Part shown: positions 46,501 through 58,689 of the stretch, piece by piece
Position numbering within the stretch: the stretch's first letter is position 1
How the letters are laid out: every line of letters starts with the position of its first letter
Origin: Symsagittifera roscoffensis
Taxonomy: Eukaryota; Xenacoelomorpha; Acoela; Convolutidae
Length of the DNA stretch: 64,000 nucleotides
Assembly: GCF_963678635.1 (NCBI RefSeq)
Contig: NC_087063.1
Span: 82,137,574-82,201,573 of the forward strand
Direction of reading: 5' to 3'
The notes under the pieces: generated by a model
The model's database searches: none
The model's input: the letters and a program-made list of their open reading frames with translations, nothing else
Told to the model about the DNA's origin: nothing
Translations under genes and position numbers: made by a program

Positions 46501-48150
46501 TCAATGGTTAACTTGTGTAGTCTCCTATACTTAGAAATAATTTTATTGCATTGAAATTTATTGAGCTATTGTTGTCAATAAATCCCGGAGACAGAACATT
46601 GGAATTGATTGGGAAAATTGCAGTGTGTAGTGATTTCAAAGGGGTTAATGAGATGTTTCTTTATTGGTACTTCACTTGAAATAATCATTTTGAGTATTAT
46701 CTTCTGAAACGCTTCTTTCATTTTAGAAACATGTGCTCTGTATTGGTAAAGTTTACTTTCTTTAAAGTTCCGATTTTAGTCTATCAATAAATTTAAATGA
46801 TTTGTTTTGGTATCGAGGAAATTGATTCGATGCTTCTTACCATAGAAAACTGCCTCAAAATTTTTTGCCCCGAAAACGCTAGTTTTTTGAGAAAAGTTAA
46901 ATATATTTAATTACTTGTGGGAAAAATGGAAAAACTTTAGGACAAACAAAAAAAAATTTTTGGGAAATTGGAATGAAAGAATGTTCGAATACATGTTTCG
47001 GAAATTATTGGAGGATAAATAATTTTTAGGCGCAAAAATTCTTTTTCTTTTTCTTTAATCCAATTTTTGAAGAAAGTGAGTTTTTTCCATATCAGCCCAA
47101 AAGTTTTGTTGTCCTGAGCTCAAATTTAGCTTAGCTGCGATCAATTTTCACCTGTGATCAATTTCAAAAGAGTTGTTGGGGTTTAAAGATTGCCGAATTG
47201 GCCAATATGGGACCATTCAAACATGACATTGCGCTAAGAACGTGTATGCGGAAACTAAAACGGTCGTAGCAATCGTTCCAATTTGGTTGAAGCTATTTGT
47301 CATATTTGATTAGTTACTAGGAGCAAACTCCATCACTATGCTTTTTATATGTGGCGAAATGGTGAAAAAACTTCAGACATTTTCCAATTTTTTTTTGGCT
47401 TTTTTCAGTTCAACAATGTTTTGCTTAGGCGAGCACTGCTCCTTATACCTAAAAATTCAGTCGAAACGTTCATGGTTTTACCCTGATACGTGCAGTATTG
47501 TTATATATAATGGCAGCAGATATGGGGGGCCTGTTATCATGCTCGACGTACCGCATAAGCGAAAATTCTCAGCCAGTGCATTTTAAACTGGACTGAACAA
47601 AACTAGCTAAATTTATTGCTGATATCCTTCAATTTTATCAAAAATTACTTTTATTTTCGCGCATTCAGTACTTCGGGCGCGAAGAATTCCTTGTCAAAGC
47701 TGACTTTAGAAAAAAAAATTTTATAATTGTTTCATCTTCGAGAACCACGGGCACACTGAGCCCTCTTATTAAGGAGAAATGTGGTCCCTTTTAATTAAAT
47801 TAATTCCAATGAATTAACCGGAAGAAAATTTATGCTTCTTAAAATAAATATTGTCTATACTTTAAATCCCCATCTAATTCAATATGATTTTTCACCCGCA
47901 AATTGGTTGCAAAAAATAACTAAAATATCACAGAATCATATAAAGCTCCGGTCATCTGGAATTTTTTAAACCAATTTTTTCATTTTCCATCGTATCCATT
48001 ATCACCAAATAAACCTTTAGTTATTCTATAAATTTATTACATAATCTTTAAAATATCAAAAATTTGTATTACACTCTCTCTCGATATCAAATTTTTCCGT
48101 ATTTTTTGCCTCTTTTTTGTCGAAATTGTGATTCATCGGATACAAGCATG
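43561..48150. other. Intergenic stretch, left part of a segmental duplication
   Basis: From about 44100 it matches 58890-61273 in order, for example TCCAACTCAAGCTCTCAAAC, CACTTTAACAA, TTAACTGAACGAGCGTAAA and GTTATGATTGGTTTT. A copy of dispersed repeat R2 lies at 47150-47500. The plus-strand frames at 43755-44045 and 47338-47586 lack motifs and splice support. Confidence 0.6.
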
Positions 48151-48151
48151 C

Positions 48152-48157
48152 TTTATT
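48152..48157 (-). terminator. Candidate polyadenylation signal of gene D
   Basis: The minus strand reads AATAAA 21 nt after the stop codon of gene D. Confidence 0.4.
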
Positions 48158-48178
48158 TTTTATTCTCAGTAAATTGAA

Positions 48179-50251
48179 TCATTCCTTTCCAAAACAGCAA
48201 CAAATACACACGGCCACTAAAATTGCTGCCGTAATCGAAAAAGCAAATGCGAGCCAGCCAAAAACGAAAGGGTAACGCACACCACAGCCCTCGAAAGCAA
48301 AATATCTGTTGTTTGAAAAGTCGATGAACGATTCGGAGATGAAGTAAACAATTGAGAGTTCATTGTTGTTAAGACTGTCGAAGCCTTCTTCGAAATCTTC
48401 GTCACCGTAAAACTTGGAAACTGCTGTCGCGTAAAGAGTTGTCATCAAACAAGCTCCAATGGTTGTGAACACAGCTAAAACACACTTATAAATCCTCTAA
48501 GTAACAATGAAAAAATTAGTAATAGCGGGCAATTGTAAAAATTTAAGCCAGCTGATAACTTGAGCACATAAACCGAATAAAATAAACGGTATCGAAAAAA
48601 TATAGTCATAATTGAAATAATTCAAATTTTAAGAAGCAGTTTTTCAAAAAAATATTGAATTAAACTGCAACTGCTTCTTCTCGCCGGATAAATTGAGAAA
48701 AACCTTTTTTTAAACCAGTAAATCCGTATAATAGCCTAAAATTCACCAAAAAGGACTCAGTATGTTGTATTATCAAAACTATTCAAATATCTTAAGTTTA
48801 TTTATGTACCTACTTTTCTTAGTCTCCTCAATTATCAATTTTTTATAAATACGCAGCTTTTGTACATCGCATAACTTGTGCTGAATAAAGTAAAATGTTC
48901 TGTAAATTTTGCTCCGTTTAAAACAGTTTTCCTAGCTGTTAGTTTGCTGTTTTTTTTAGTTTCAATTTTTTTTTGTTTTTTGTTCCATATAATGACATTC
49001 CATTTAAATAAAGAGGTACAGACACTCCAATTCATTAAGTTTCTTAATTTTTGAGACGAGTTTTTGGTAAAACAAAATCTCTATAGATAAATCATAGGAA
49101 CTGACTTCAAACTTCTTTTTTTTTCTGAGTTTGCAATCTGCTGCTTGAAATTATACAAAGAATCAGGCGTTTTCATGCTTGTAGTCCACCTTCGTTTTTG
49201 TTCAACGTTATGTTAGTATTACAGATGTTTTCTTCAAAAACGCGTACTTCAGAAGGTTTTTTCTTCTTCAAAAATATGTTCTTTTTTTTTATAAAATTGT
49301 GTTATTCAAAATGTTTTTCCTTCAAAATGTGTCTTTCTTTCTCCCTAATTCATTGTTTTGAAAAGCAAAAAGACATTCTGTTGACGTTCCTCTACTGTGA
49401 ATTAGGTGGGAAAAGTCAAAACCGTTTCTTTTTCTACGAATTGGCTAGAGCTCACCCGCGCAAGTGGAGAAGGAAATAATGAGCACCTTGCCCATGCAGT
49501 CCGAGTGTTCCATGCATTCTGCTGCTTGCACACATGCAATGGCCCCACAAGCTAGTGCAAATAAAGCACCCATTATAAACATGGCCGCCGCCGCTGAGTT
49601 CTGGGACTCAAATGTGTCCACTTTGGCTGTGTATTTGCTGGACGAGGGCTGAGTTCCCTTGCTGTACACGTCTCCTTTGCTGTTTGACATCTTTTTGAAT
49701 TCTGAAACAAAAATTACAAACATAAATTTTCAGTTTCCCATAATTAGATTATTATTTTCTAATTTTGAGTTTGCGGCACTCATTGTTGCTTATGTGATTT
49801 TTTCCACATTTTTTCAGTCTTCTGATCAGCGGATGATTCAGAAACATTTTTTTTTGTTACTCAACAAAGATTAACCCTGGCGGGAGAATGCGGGAGATTA
49901 TCTCAAATCAGTCATTCTAAATCCGAGGTCTCAATTTGAATACTTCCACATTTTAGTTTAAAAAAATATATATATATATATAAAACGCTTGCTTTGTTAT
50001 GTCAGAATTGTCATGTTTTAGCAAAAAAAATGACCTGGGACATCTGTGCATCCAGTTTCTGTCTTTGTTGGAGTCACAATCTTATTGCAAGCTTTGAAAA
50101 AGCCAAATTTGGAGTCCATTTTGAAATTGCCATTCCACTGGCTGGTCTTAACCACAATCACAGCGTCTACAACAGCCAAAATTCCAGACAAGGCCGTCAG
50201 AACAGCGAATACAACAACGCATATTAACATCGTTTTCCAACAATCGGCCAT
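48179..50251 (-). CDS. Gene D: four-TM claudin/PMP22-like protein, 3 exons
   Basis: The exons are 50035-50251, 49456-49701 and 48179-48474, both junctions in phase 1, giving 252 residues. TM1 is at about residues 7-34. Loop 1 has a tryptophan (SQWNG) and two cysteines (KACNK, TGCTD). TM2 is at about 108-133, the C-x5-C link at C135 and C141, and TM3 at about 156-172. An acidic loop 2 (YGDEDFEEGFD) follows. TM4 is at about 223-248 with a CCCFGKE tail, suggestive of palmitoylation. Splice sites are good: CCAG|GTCATT, TTTCAG|AA, GCGG|GTGAG and GTTTTAG|CT. The ECL2/TM4 intron present in genes A and C is absent here. It is a close paralogue of gene E. Confidence 0.87.
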
Positions 50252-53200
50252 ATTTTTCTTTAATAGTATGTACAGATCGACTCACAATGTTTTGCACCTC
50301 GAAGAACGTCATAAAAAGTTGTTAATTGTCTTTTTTTTTCTGATTTTTTAAACTGGAACTTGGTTCGACAAGAATGATGTTAGTTGAGTAACAAACTAAT
50401 TTTCGGAATCAATCAACATAATCTCTCACTGAGGCTTCAAAAATAAACGCTTATAATTGATTTTTGTTGCCAGCCTCTATAAAATTCTGAAATGTGTGAC
50501 TCTTATCGATTAAAAGAAGATAGTATTTTTTATTTTTGAACATGTCTGAACGTTTCTCACAGTTCCGGAGAGGTGGGGGGGGGGGGGTCGTTGATGGCGT
50601 TGTTAAAAGTGGGACAACGATGAACGGAGAAGGGTGTGTAATGTGGAACCGGGGGGGGGGGGGGGGGGGTAGTGTGACGTTTTAATTACACTAGTTGACA
50701 AAATTTAATGCAAATTCAGGATTTTATTCTCTAAAACGCCAGTTTTGAATGTCCATTTTGATAAACAATTCCTTGAAAATTCAAAACAATTTTTACATAG
50801 ACAAAGAACAAACGATCGGAGCCAAACTCTATAAAACTATTAACAATCGGTTTCAATGACTTACCAAGGTAATCAAGTTCTGAAAATGACAGATTTTGTC
50901 TTCAGTACTAGTGTTTTTCTCATAGCGTCAAAAATTAAGACAAAGCCGAGTTTAGCGAAGTTTTCGCACTGACTATTTCAATTTTCTCGCTGAGAGTGTT
51001 TCAAGTCGCGTGAACAACTTTTTTACTCCGCTTATTCTAGGAGAAATTCACTAAGATGCAAAAACAAGCGCAGATAAAAAACTTCCATTTTCAGACTCGG
51101 ATTACAATGGTAAGTCGTTGAAGCTAATTTTTATGAGGGTAGTTTCATAGACGATAGCTCTGATCATTTGCTCTTGGTCTGTGTCAAAATATTTGTCCGA
51201 GAAGTTTATTCCCTAGTCGATCAAGGAAGGTTATCTTGCAAGATCTTGATAGATAAACTTCCTTGATCGACTAGGGAACAATCCTTTTGGACAACATAAC
51301 CCACTATGAAGGTTTTTCACAAAAAAAATAATCTGAGCGCAGATTTTACTTCTTTGATCGACAGTGTACGAGTGTACGAGTGAGGGCATAAAGACACATT
51401 AGAAACCCAATTTGACTACCTTCCCAAAGAATTCTGAGTTTAAGTTCAGATGAAAAAGTTGGGTTGACCAAGTTTCAAAAATGTTCCTTTATATGCTCAA
51501 TTTTCCGCTTTTTAAATGTAAAATGTTACAAGTTGTGGTTATATTTTATGCATTTCAATTTGTGATTACCAAAAATTTTTTTGTGCATATTTTTTGAAAT
51601 ATTTTATCTAGTTCTGCAATTTTAGTGTTTAAAGTTCATTGTTTTTGTTAAATCTGTCAAAACTGTCAATCGAACCAATAAGCTTGAGATATTTTGTATT
51701 TTTTGTTCACATAGACACGACAAAAAATTTATTTGTTATGCGGTTACAATTTTAGTTTTTTCTTTCGTTAATTAGATAAACGTTATTCTGCACTTCCTAC
51801 AAAATGCTATAGATTGTCTCCGCGTGTAACGCTGTTTATTCCCAAAAAAATCTTATCTTTAAAGGTTTTGCTTAAAAACGGTTATCTTTAAAAGAGTTTA
51901 ATTTGCAAAATCTTGCAAGAATCTTGCAAGATCTTTTAAAGAGATGCTGCCTTGATTGACTAGGGTTTTCTATGAACATTGAAAACAGGCAGTTTATAGA
52001 GTAATATCCAATATTTGCGTTTAGTTTTGGCGATCAGTGTACGAGTGAGGGCTTGCAACGTTTGCTTTTTGAGAGATACTTTCAAATGCATCCTTTTTTA
52101 ATTGCCCGACTTAAAAATTTTTGCAGAAACTGTAGTTTCTTTTGTTTTTCGTATTTGTGTTATTTTCTCTAGCTGCGTCGCTTTTTTACTGCTACATATT
52201 TTTTTTGAATAAAGTAGTGGATGAAATTAGGCGCAAATTTATCTTTTTACCTTCTAAAGTGCCTCTTTTCAAAGTCCATTTTGGACAACCTTTACTTCGT
52301 TTTTCAGCAAAATTTTGATATAGACCCAGATCATTTATCAGAGCTACCATCTAAGAAAATTTAAAAACTGATTTTAAAGACTTACACAGTAATCCAAATC
52401 TGCATTAAGTTTTGAATCGTAAAGAGTACACTTTCTTTAATAAGCGCAGTAAAATAGTTGTTTTTACAACGTGAAACATTCTCAATAAGAAAACTGAATT
52501 AATCTGTGGGAAAATTGTACTAAGCTCGGCTGTTCCTTTTCTAATCTCGCCGATAAAAAACTTAGCGCAGGAGAGGAAAGCTGAAAATTTTAGACCTGGT
52601 TTACATTGGTAAGTTCTTGAAATCAAAATTGATACTTTCATAGATGGTAGCTCTGGTGATTCGCTTTTGGCCTATATTCGAAGTAAATGTTTGGGCTGTA
52701 ATCGAAATACTTTTGGTCAAAATGGACATTATAAAGAGGCATAAAAAGAGAGTAAAAATTTGAAATTGCGCTTAAATTTTTCCGCTAATTTATCTTAGTT
52801 TCGTAGAAACAATATAATATTCAAAGTAATAAAAACTGTTACGCAGAAAAATAAATTCAGTAAAGATAAGTTTTCATTTATTCCTTTTTATGCAAAAAAA
52901 TTGATGATAGGAAAAACAGTTTGATCAAAATAGATTTTTTTATAGACTTACCATCAATCATAATGAAATTAAAAGGTTCTTTTATCAATTGTGCACCTCA
53001 TTATTGATTTTTTTTCCACAAATTGCCACAAGAAAATCATTATGATCTATCAAAATTATGCATTTATTTTGTTCATTCGTATGATTTCTTGAGGACTTAT
53101 GAGTCACTGAAAATTAAATTTAAAAAAAACGCTTTACATGTTGGAATCCAATAACTCATTTATCAAGCTTGCCGGCTAAATCAAGAAAATAAATTAAAAT

Positions 53201-53949
53201 AACAGATGTTTAAACTTAAGCAAGAATTTGCTAAAACATTTGATTTGTTCAGTTTTATTCTATTAAATGCATGGATTAGTAGTTTTTATGTTTTTGGACA
53301 TGCAAAAAAATGAAACCTAGAATTTTTTTTTCGATCTAAGTTGGATAGATTGTTTTTAATTAGCTGTCTTTGTGGCGAGTAGTATTTACGTGTAATCGGT
53401 GAAATGGTTCAGTAATAAAACAGTATTATTAATCGTGATTAGCGGTCTTTTTGTAAACAGTCAACTAAATTTTGCTGTGAAAAGGTTCATATTAGCGGCA
53501 AAGTTCAAGAGCACTAAAAAAAGTAATCAACATGGCCGACAAGTTATTTGAAAATGAGGATTCACACGGATCGTCATTAGAATGAAGTTTTACAAATTAA
53601 ATCAATAGCAAGAGAAAAAACGAGAGAACACTTCTGAAATTGTTAATAAAATTAAACAAACGACTCCCCATATTAGCAATTTTGCTCGCGAATAATGAAC
53701 GAAATAACACTTCACAATTTTTGCCAGAGGTCTGAAGTTTAAACTTGATAAAAAACTGAAACTTTTTTCGCGAGTTTGATCATTTCCTGCAATTAAAATC
53801 ACTTATTGATCTTCGACACTCTGTTACTTCAAACTATTAAAACTCTTCTGTGGAATAAATGAACAAATATAAAGTTCGTACGCAAATGCATTTTTGCAAT
53901 TTTCTGTAGTTTTCAAAATCAATTTCAATTTTTTTAGATTGATCAAAAG
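50252..53949. other. Intergenic stretch upstream of gene D
   Basis: Runs of 12 and 19 G lie at 50576-50587 and 50651-50669. Up to about 51430 it is the counterpart of 62795-63990 near gene E. At 51215-51275 and 51900-51970 the ATCTTGCAAGAT family recurs with CTAGTCGATCAAGGAAGG words. No exon was found. Confidence 0.55.
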
Positions 53950-55312
53950 TTTTTGGTCCAATCTGGAATAGATTTTACTTTTATTGCAAGATTTTTTTTT
54001 GGTTTTTGTATCTATGAATGCTAAATTTGATAACTAAATTTTGCAATGCTGTTCATAGACATTAGATCAACGAGGAAAATGGAAAACTGTTTCTATCCTA
54101 AAAACTAAATAAAGACAAAATAAATACTAAAAACAGATGACTCTAGATTGAAACAAATCACACTTATAGAGACAAAACCAAAACAGACTTCGCATATAAG
54201 TTTTTTGAACATTCCGAACTACCCGGTTTGACCAAAAACACTAGCCATACAATTTTTGTGTGAAAAAATGCGAAGCATAATTTTTTCAAGCAACTCCAGA
54301 AGTACAGAAAATTGCTTGGAAGGTCTATGAATACTGATTTTTCAAGTTTTGAAACTATACGACTAGCATTTTCAATAAACCAAAAGTATTGGTTTTTTAT
54401 TTTAACTTCTCAAATTTTTTTGGTTCTGCTCGCAACCCATTACAAGTGACAAATCTTTGGTTACTTAAACGTACAAAAACCAAAAAATTGTCCGTTTTGC
54501 ATTAAAGTGCATTGGAAACGGCCTGAAACGTCCTAATTCTGTCTTCATCAAATAATATAACAAAAGTATCAAACTCTTAAAATTTGGCAAACATTTTCAA
54601 CGATGATTGTTTTCAAAATTTAAAATTTCAGACTTACAGACATTGATGAAGCCATATATAAACTCGTCGCACAAAAAAAGGAGTTTTTAGCGTTTTTTAA
54701 ATCATAAGTGAAAAAAAAATTTATCCAGTGTTACGTTATGCCCATAAAAAGAACCATTTTCGCATGCAAAAAACTTGTTTTCGAAAAATGTTTGAGTACA
54801 AATTTCAATTTTTGGTAAAAAAAAACACAAAACAAATTTGGGTGCATTTTTAAAATTTCTTTCGCCGTCAAAAAATGATAGTCATATAATTTCCATATAT
54901 TGTATGATTACATTTTTCGATTAAAAAATTCTTTTTTTATTTGGTACATTTTACCGAATTTTTTGTCAAAACAAGAAAAAATTCTTTGAAAATCTGATAA
55001 CACCATGTTAGCAAAAAAAATGAAAATTGTATTTTCAAAATTTTTTCGTGGACTTAGCTTATGGAATTGTATGATTAGCACTTTTGGTCTATGGAGGTCA
55101 ACCAGTGTCAATTCTCCGGAAAATTTTGAGCAAAATCTTTTCCAGTAACGGGATTATTTTCAAAGATTCATGCGCATCAGCTAAGTAAGTGTGTTTTTTG
55201 TGAAAAAATGGAGCTTATCATTAGAGAAAAAATCAACTAATCCTCATGTCTAACATAAATAGCTGCAAATTTTTGCTAAGCAATTGAGATGCTTCTATTG
55301 ATACGAAATGCT
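53950..55312. repeat. First copy of a 1.36-kb tandem duplication
   Basis: Nearly identical to 55313-56675 (offset about 1362), with only scattered differences and homopolymer-length changes. It includes a copy of dispersed repeat R1 at 54660-55110. Noncoding. Confidence 0.9.
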
Positions 55313-56675
55313 TTTTGGTTCAATCTGGAATAAATTTTACTTTTATTGCATCAATTTTTTTTGGTTTTTGTATCTATGAATGCTAAATTTGATAACTAAA
55401 CTTTGCAATGCTGTTCATAGACATTAGATCAACAAGGAAAATGGAAAACTGTTTCTATCCTAAAAACTAAATAAAGACAAAATAAATACTAAAAACAGAT
55501 GACTCTAGATTGAAACAAATCACACTTATAGAGACAAAACCAAAACAGACTTCCCATATAAGTTTTTTGAACATTCCGAACTACCCGGTTTGACCAAAAA
55601 CACTAGCCATACAATTTTTGTGTGAAAAAATGCGAATCATAATTTTTTCAAGCAACTCCAGAAGTACAGAAAATTGCTTGGAAGGTCTATGAATACTGAT
55701 TTTTCAAGTTTTGAAACATACGACTAGCATTTTCAATAAACCAAAAGTATTGGTTTTTTATTTTAACTTCTCAAATTTTTTTGGTTCTGCTCGCAACCCA
55801 TTACAAGTGACAAATCTTTGGTTACTTAAACGTACAAAAACCAAAAAATTGTCCGTTTTGCATTAAAGTGCATTGGAAACGGCCTGAAACGTCCTAATTC
55901 TGTCTTCATCAAATAATATAACAAAAGTATCAAACTCTTAAAATTTGGCAAACATTTTCAACGATGATTGTTTTCAAAATTTAAAATTTCAGACTTACAG
56001 ACATTGATGAAGCCATATATAAACTTGTCGCACAAAAAAGGAGTTTTCAGCGTTTTTTAAATCATAAGTGAAAAAAAAAATTTATCCAGTATTACGTCAT
56101 GCCCATAAAAAGAACCATTTTCGCATGCAAAAAACTTGTTTTCGAAAAATGTTTGAGTACAAATTTCAATTTTTGGTAAAAAAAACACAAAACAAATTTG
56201 GGTGCATTTTTAAAATTTCTTTCGCCGTCAAAAAATGATAGTCATATAATTTCCATATATTGTGTGATTACATTTTTTGATTAAAAAAATCTTTTTTTTA
56301 TTTGGTACATTTTACCGAATTTTATGTCAAAACAAGAAAAAATTCTTTGAAAATTTGATAACACCATGTTAGCAAAAAAAATGAAAATTGTATTTTCAAG
56401 TTTTTTTCGTGGACTTAGCTTATGGAATTGTATGATTAGCACTTTTGGTCTATGGAGGTCAACCAGTGTCAATTCTCCGGAAAATTTTGAGCAAAATCTT
56501 TTCGAGTAACGGGATTATTTTCAAAGATTCATGCGCATTAGCTAAGTAAGTGTGTTTTTTGTGAAAAAAGTGGAGCTTATCATTAGAGAAAAAATCAACT
56601 AATCCTCATGTCTAACATAAATAGCTGCAAATTTTTGCTAAGCAATTAAAATGCTTCTATTGATACGAAATGCTG
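55313..56675. repeat. Second copy of the 1.36-kb tandem duplication
   Basis: Counterpart of 53950-55312. Both copies end at TTGATACGAAATGCT, where the second runs into unrelated sequence (GCAGGAATTGG). The R1 copy is at 56020-56470. Confidence 0.9.
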
Positions 56676-58689
56676 CAGGAATTGGTTGCGAATTGAAACT
56701 TTATTTTAGAAAGTAAATGTAAATAAGACCCCTTAATGTGACCAAGTTCTAGTTTTGCAAAATCAACATTTTGATTTTTGTTTCAAAATAAGGGTAAATT
56801 TGAATCCAAAATATAAAACAATTAAGTTCAAAAGAATTGTAGGTAATAAATAAATCAAAATCGAATCCTCAAAAAAGGACTAACTTCGGAATATTTTCTC
56901 AGGACAAATTCGTCTGTGTCTACACTAGTGAACAAAGTTAGACGCAAAGATCAGTTTTTACTCTCTAAATTGCCCAGTTTCATGGACAATTTAGGGCTCT
57001 GTTTTTTTAGTTTTCACAAACGTTTCGCGTCGAATAATAAAAAGCGATCTCAACTACACTCTATGAAATATCAGCACTTGATTCCAAGTACTTATAATTA
57101 ATACCAGAATTAAAACTCTTTATTACGAGTTTTATCAGAGATTGTTTTGAAGACGGGACCTTTTTAAAAAAATAGGTAGGAAAAACTTATCATGCAATTC
57201 GAAATTTTTTCAAAGACAAAATGGAAGGAAACTCGCGTTTTTTAGACTCGAAATGAAAGGGTAAAAACTTGAAATCATAACTCTATGCTTTCAAACCCAT
57301 CAGTTGTAATGAATTTTGACGCGAGAGATGCAAAAAATGTCGAAGATGTTAAAATTTTTTCTGCAAAATAGTCTTTAGAAATTGGCGTTTCAGAGAAGCG
57401 TGTACTTTTGTCCACTTTTGTATCAAACAATTTTAATCTCAATTTCTTTGACGATAGTTGACAAATCCCTGAATTTAGTTTGCATTTTTTTATTTGACTG
57501 CTGTGCTTATATTAGATTACGATTTAGTTGTTGAATGACTAGTTTTTGTCGGAAAGTCAACTCCAAATTTTAATTAAAATCTAATTTTCCCAACTATGTA
57601 ATAATTTCTTGCTTAGTTTTGTTATATAGGGCTTTTCATGTATTTTTGTTTCACTAATATCGTGCTGATCCTATCATTCGTCCAAATATAATGCAAAATT
57701 CTCGTCTTAATCGTCGATTGTTTTTGCTATTCTTCGCCTCCTAGTGATTTATACCTACCGTGGACAGGACAAGAACATATCTTTCAACATAAAACACAGA
57801 GTGCAGATTGTTTCAAAGCCAGATGTTACAGATGTGATAAACTAGTTGAAAAATTGAAAAACTAGTGCAATAATTGAGAAAACTATGCAACAATTTCAGT
57901 TGCCTGAGCATGAAAATAACAGATCATTATAAAATTATATTATTACGGCGTCACGTCATCCAGAGAAATATTAGTTCAAAAATTTATAGTGCATTTTGTT
58001 TCGTAGAACAATTGAACAAATCAGTTTAGACATTAACAAACAGCTGTTAGATTGTAAATTTTTTCTCAATTGAGTCCCGGTTTGAAGTTGCATTGCAATT
58101 CTGAAAAGTATCATTTTTATAGCATTGTTTTAACATGTTTCAAGGATGTACCTGCAAAATTATCTTGATTTAATCTGTTTTAGCTATGTTCATTCTTTTA
58201 CACTTAATTAATGAAAAATAATGATGCGACATCGATGAAGCATCTATGTCACATCCATGTTTGAAATCAACCTCAGCTTTGCCTGAGCTTGAACAAAACA
58301 GATCAATATTAGTTATATCAATACGGCGTCACGTCATCCAGAGAAATATTTGATTTATTATGTCCTGGCATTTTTTTTTGAATTAGTTTTTATCCTGTTC
58401 TAATATCCTATCCTGGCGGAACTAGAGATAGTCAATTTGGTTTGAATGGGCGGCGGGTATGAAAAATGACCTAACCCAGCAAGGAAGTAGGAACATAAAT
58501 ATTATGACAAGGCTGTTAGTACCAAGGCGAAGCCCAGAATGTTCCGAATGCCTTTTAAGGTGTAATGAAACAGTAAAAAGATGAAAAAACTGAATGTGAC
58601 AAGGAGATTTTTTAAATTTTGATATATTTTTTGTGAAAGTCATCCTGCTATACGCAATCTAAAGTACAAAGTGATAGGTTTCGTTGTTA
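56676..58689. other. Intergenic stretch
   Basis: AT-rich. TACGGCGTCACGTCATCCAG followed by AGAAATAT occurs twice (57950-57976 and 58322-58348) in otherwise related surroundings. No exon or RNA gene is recognised. Confidence 0.4.

Noticed and set aside
47338-47586. 82-codon plus-strand frame
   Set aside because: It lies in dispersed repeat R2; the matching copies at 18.3 and 61.0 kb do not keep it open.
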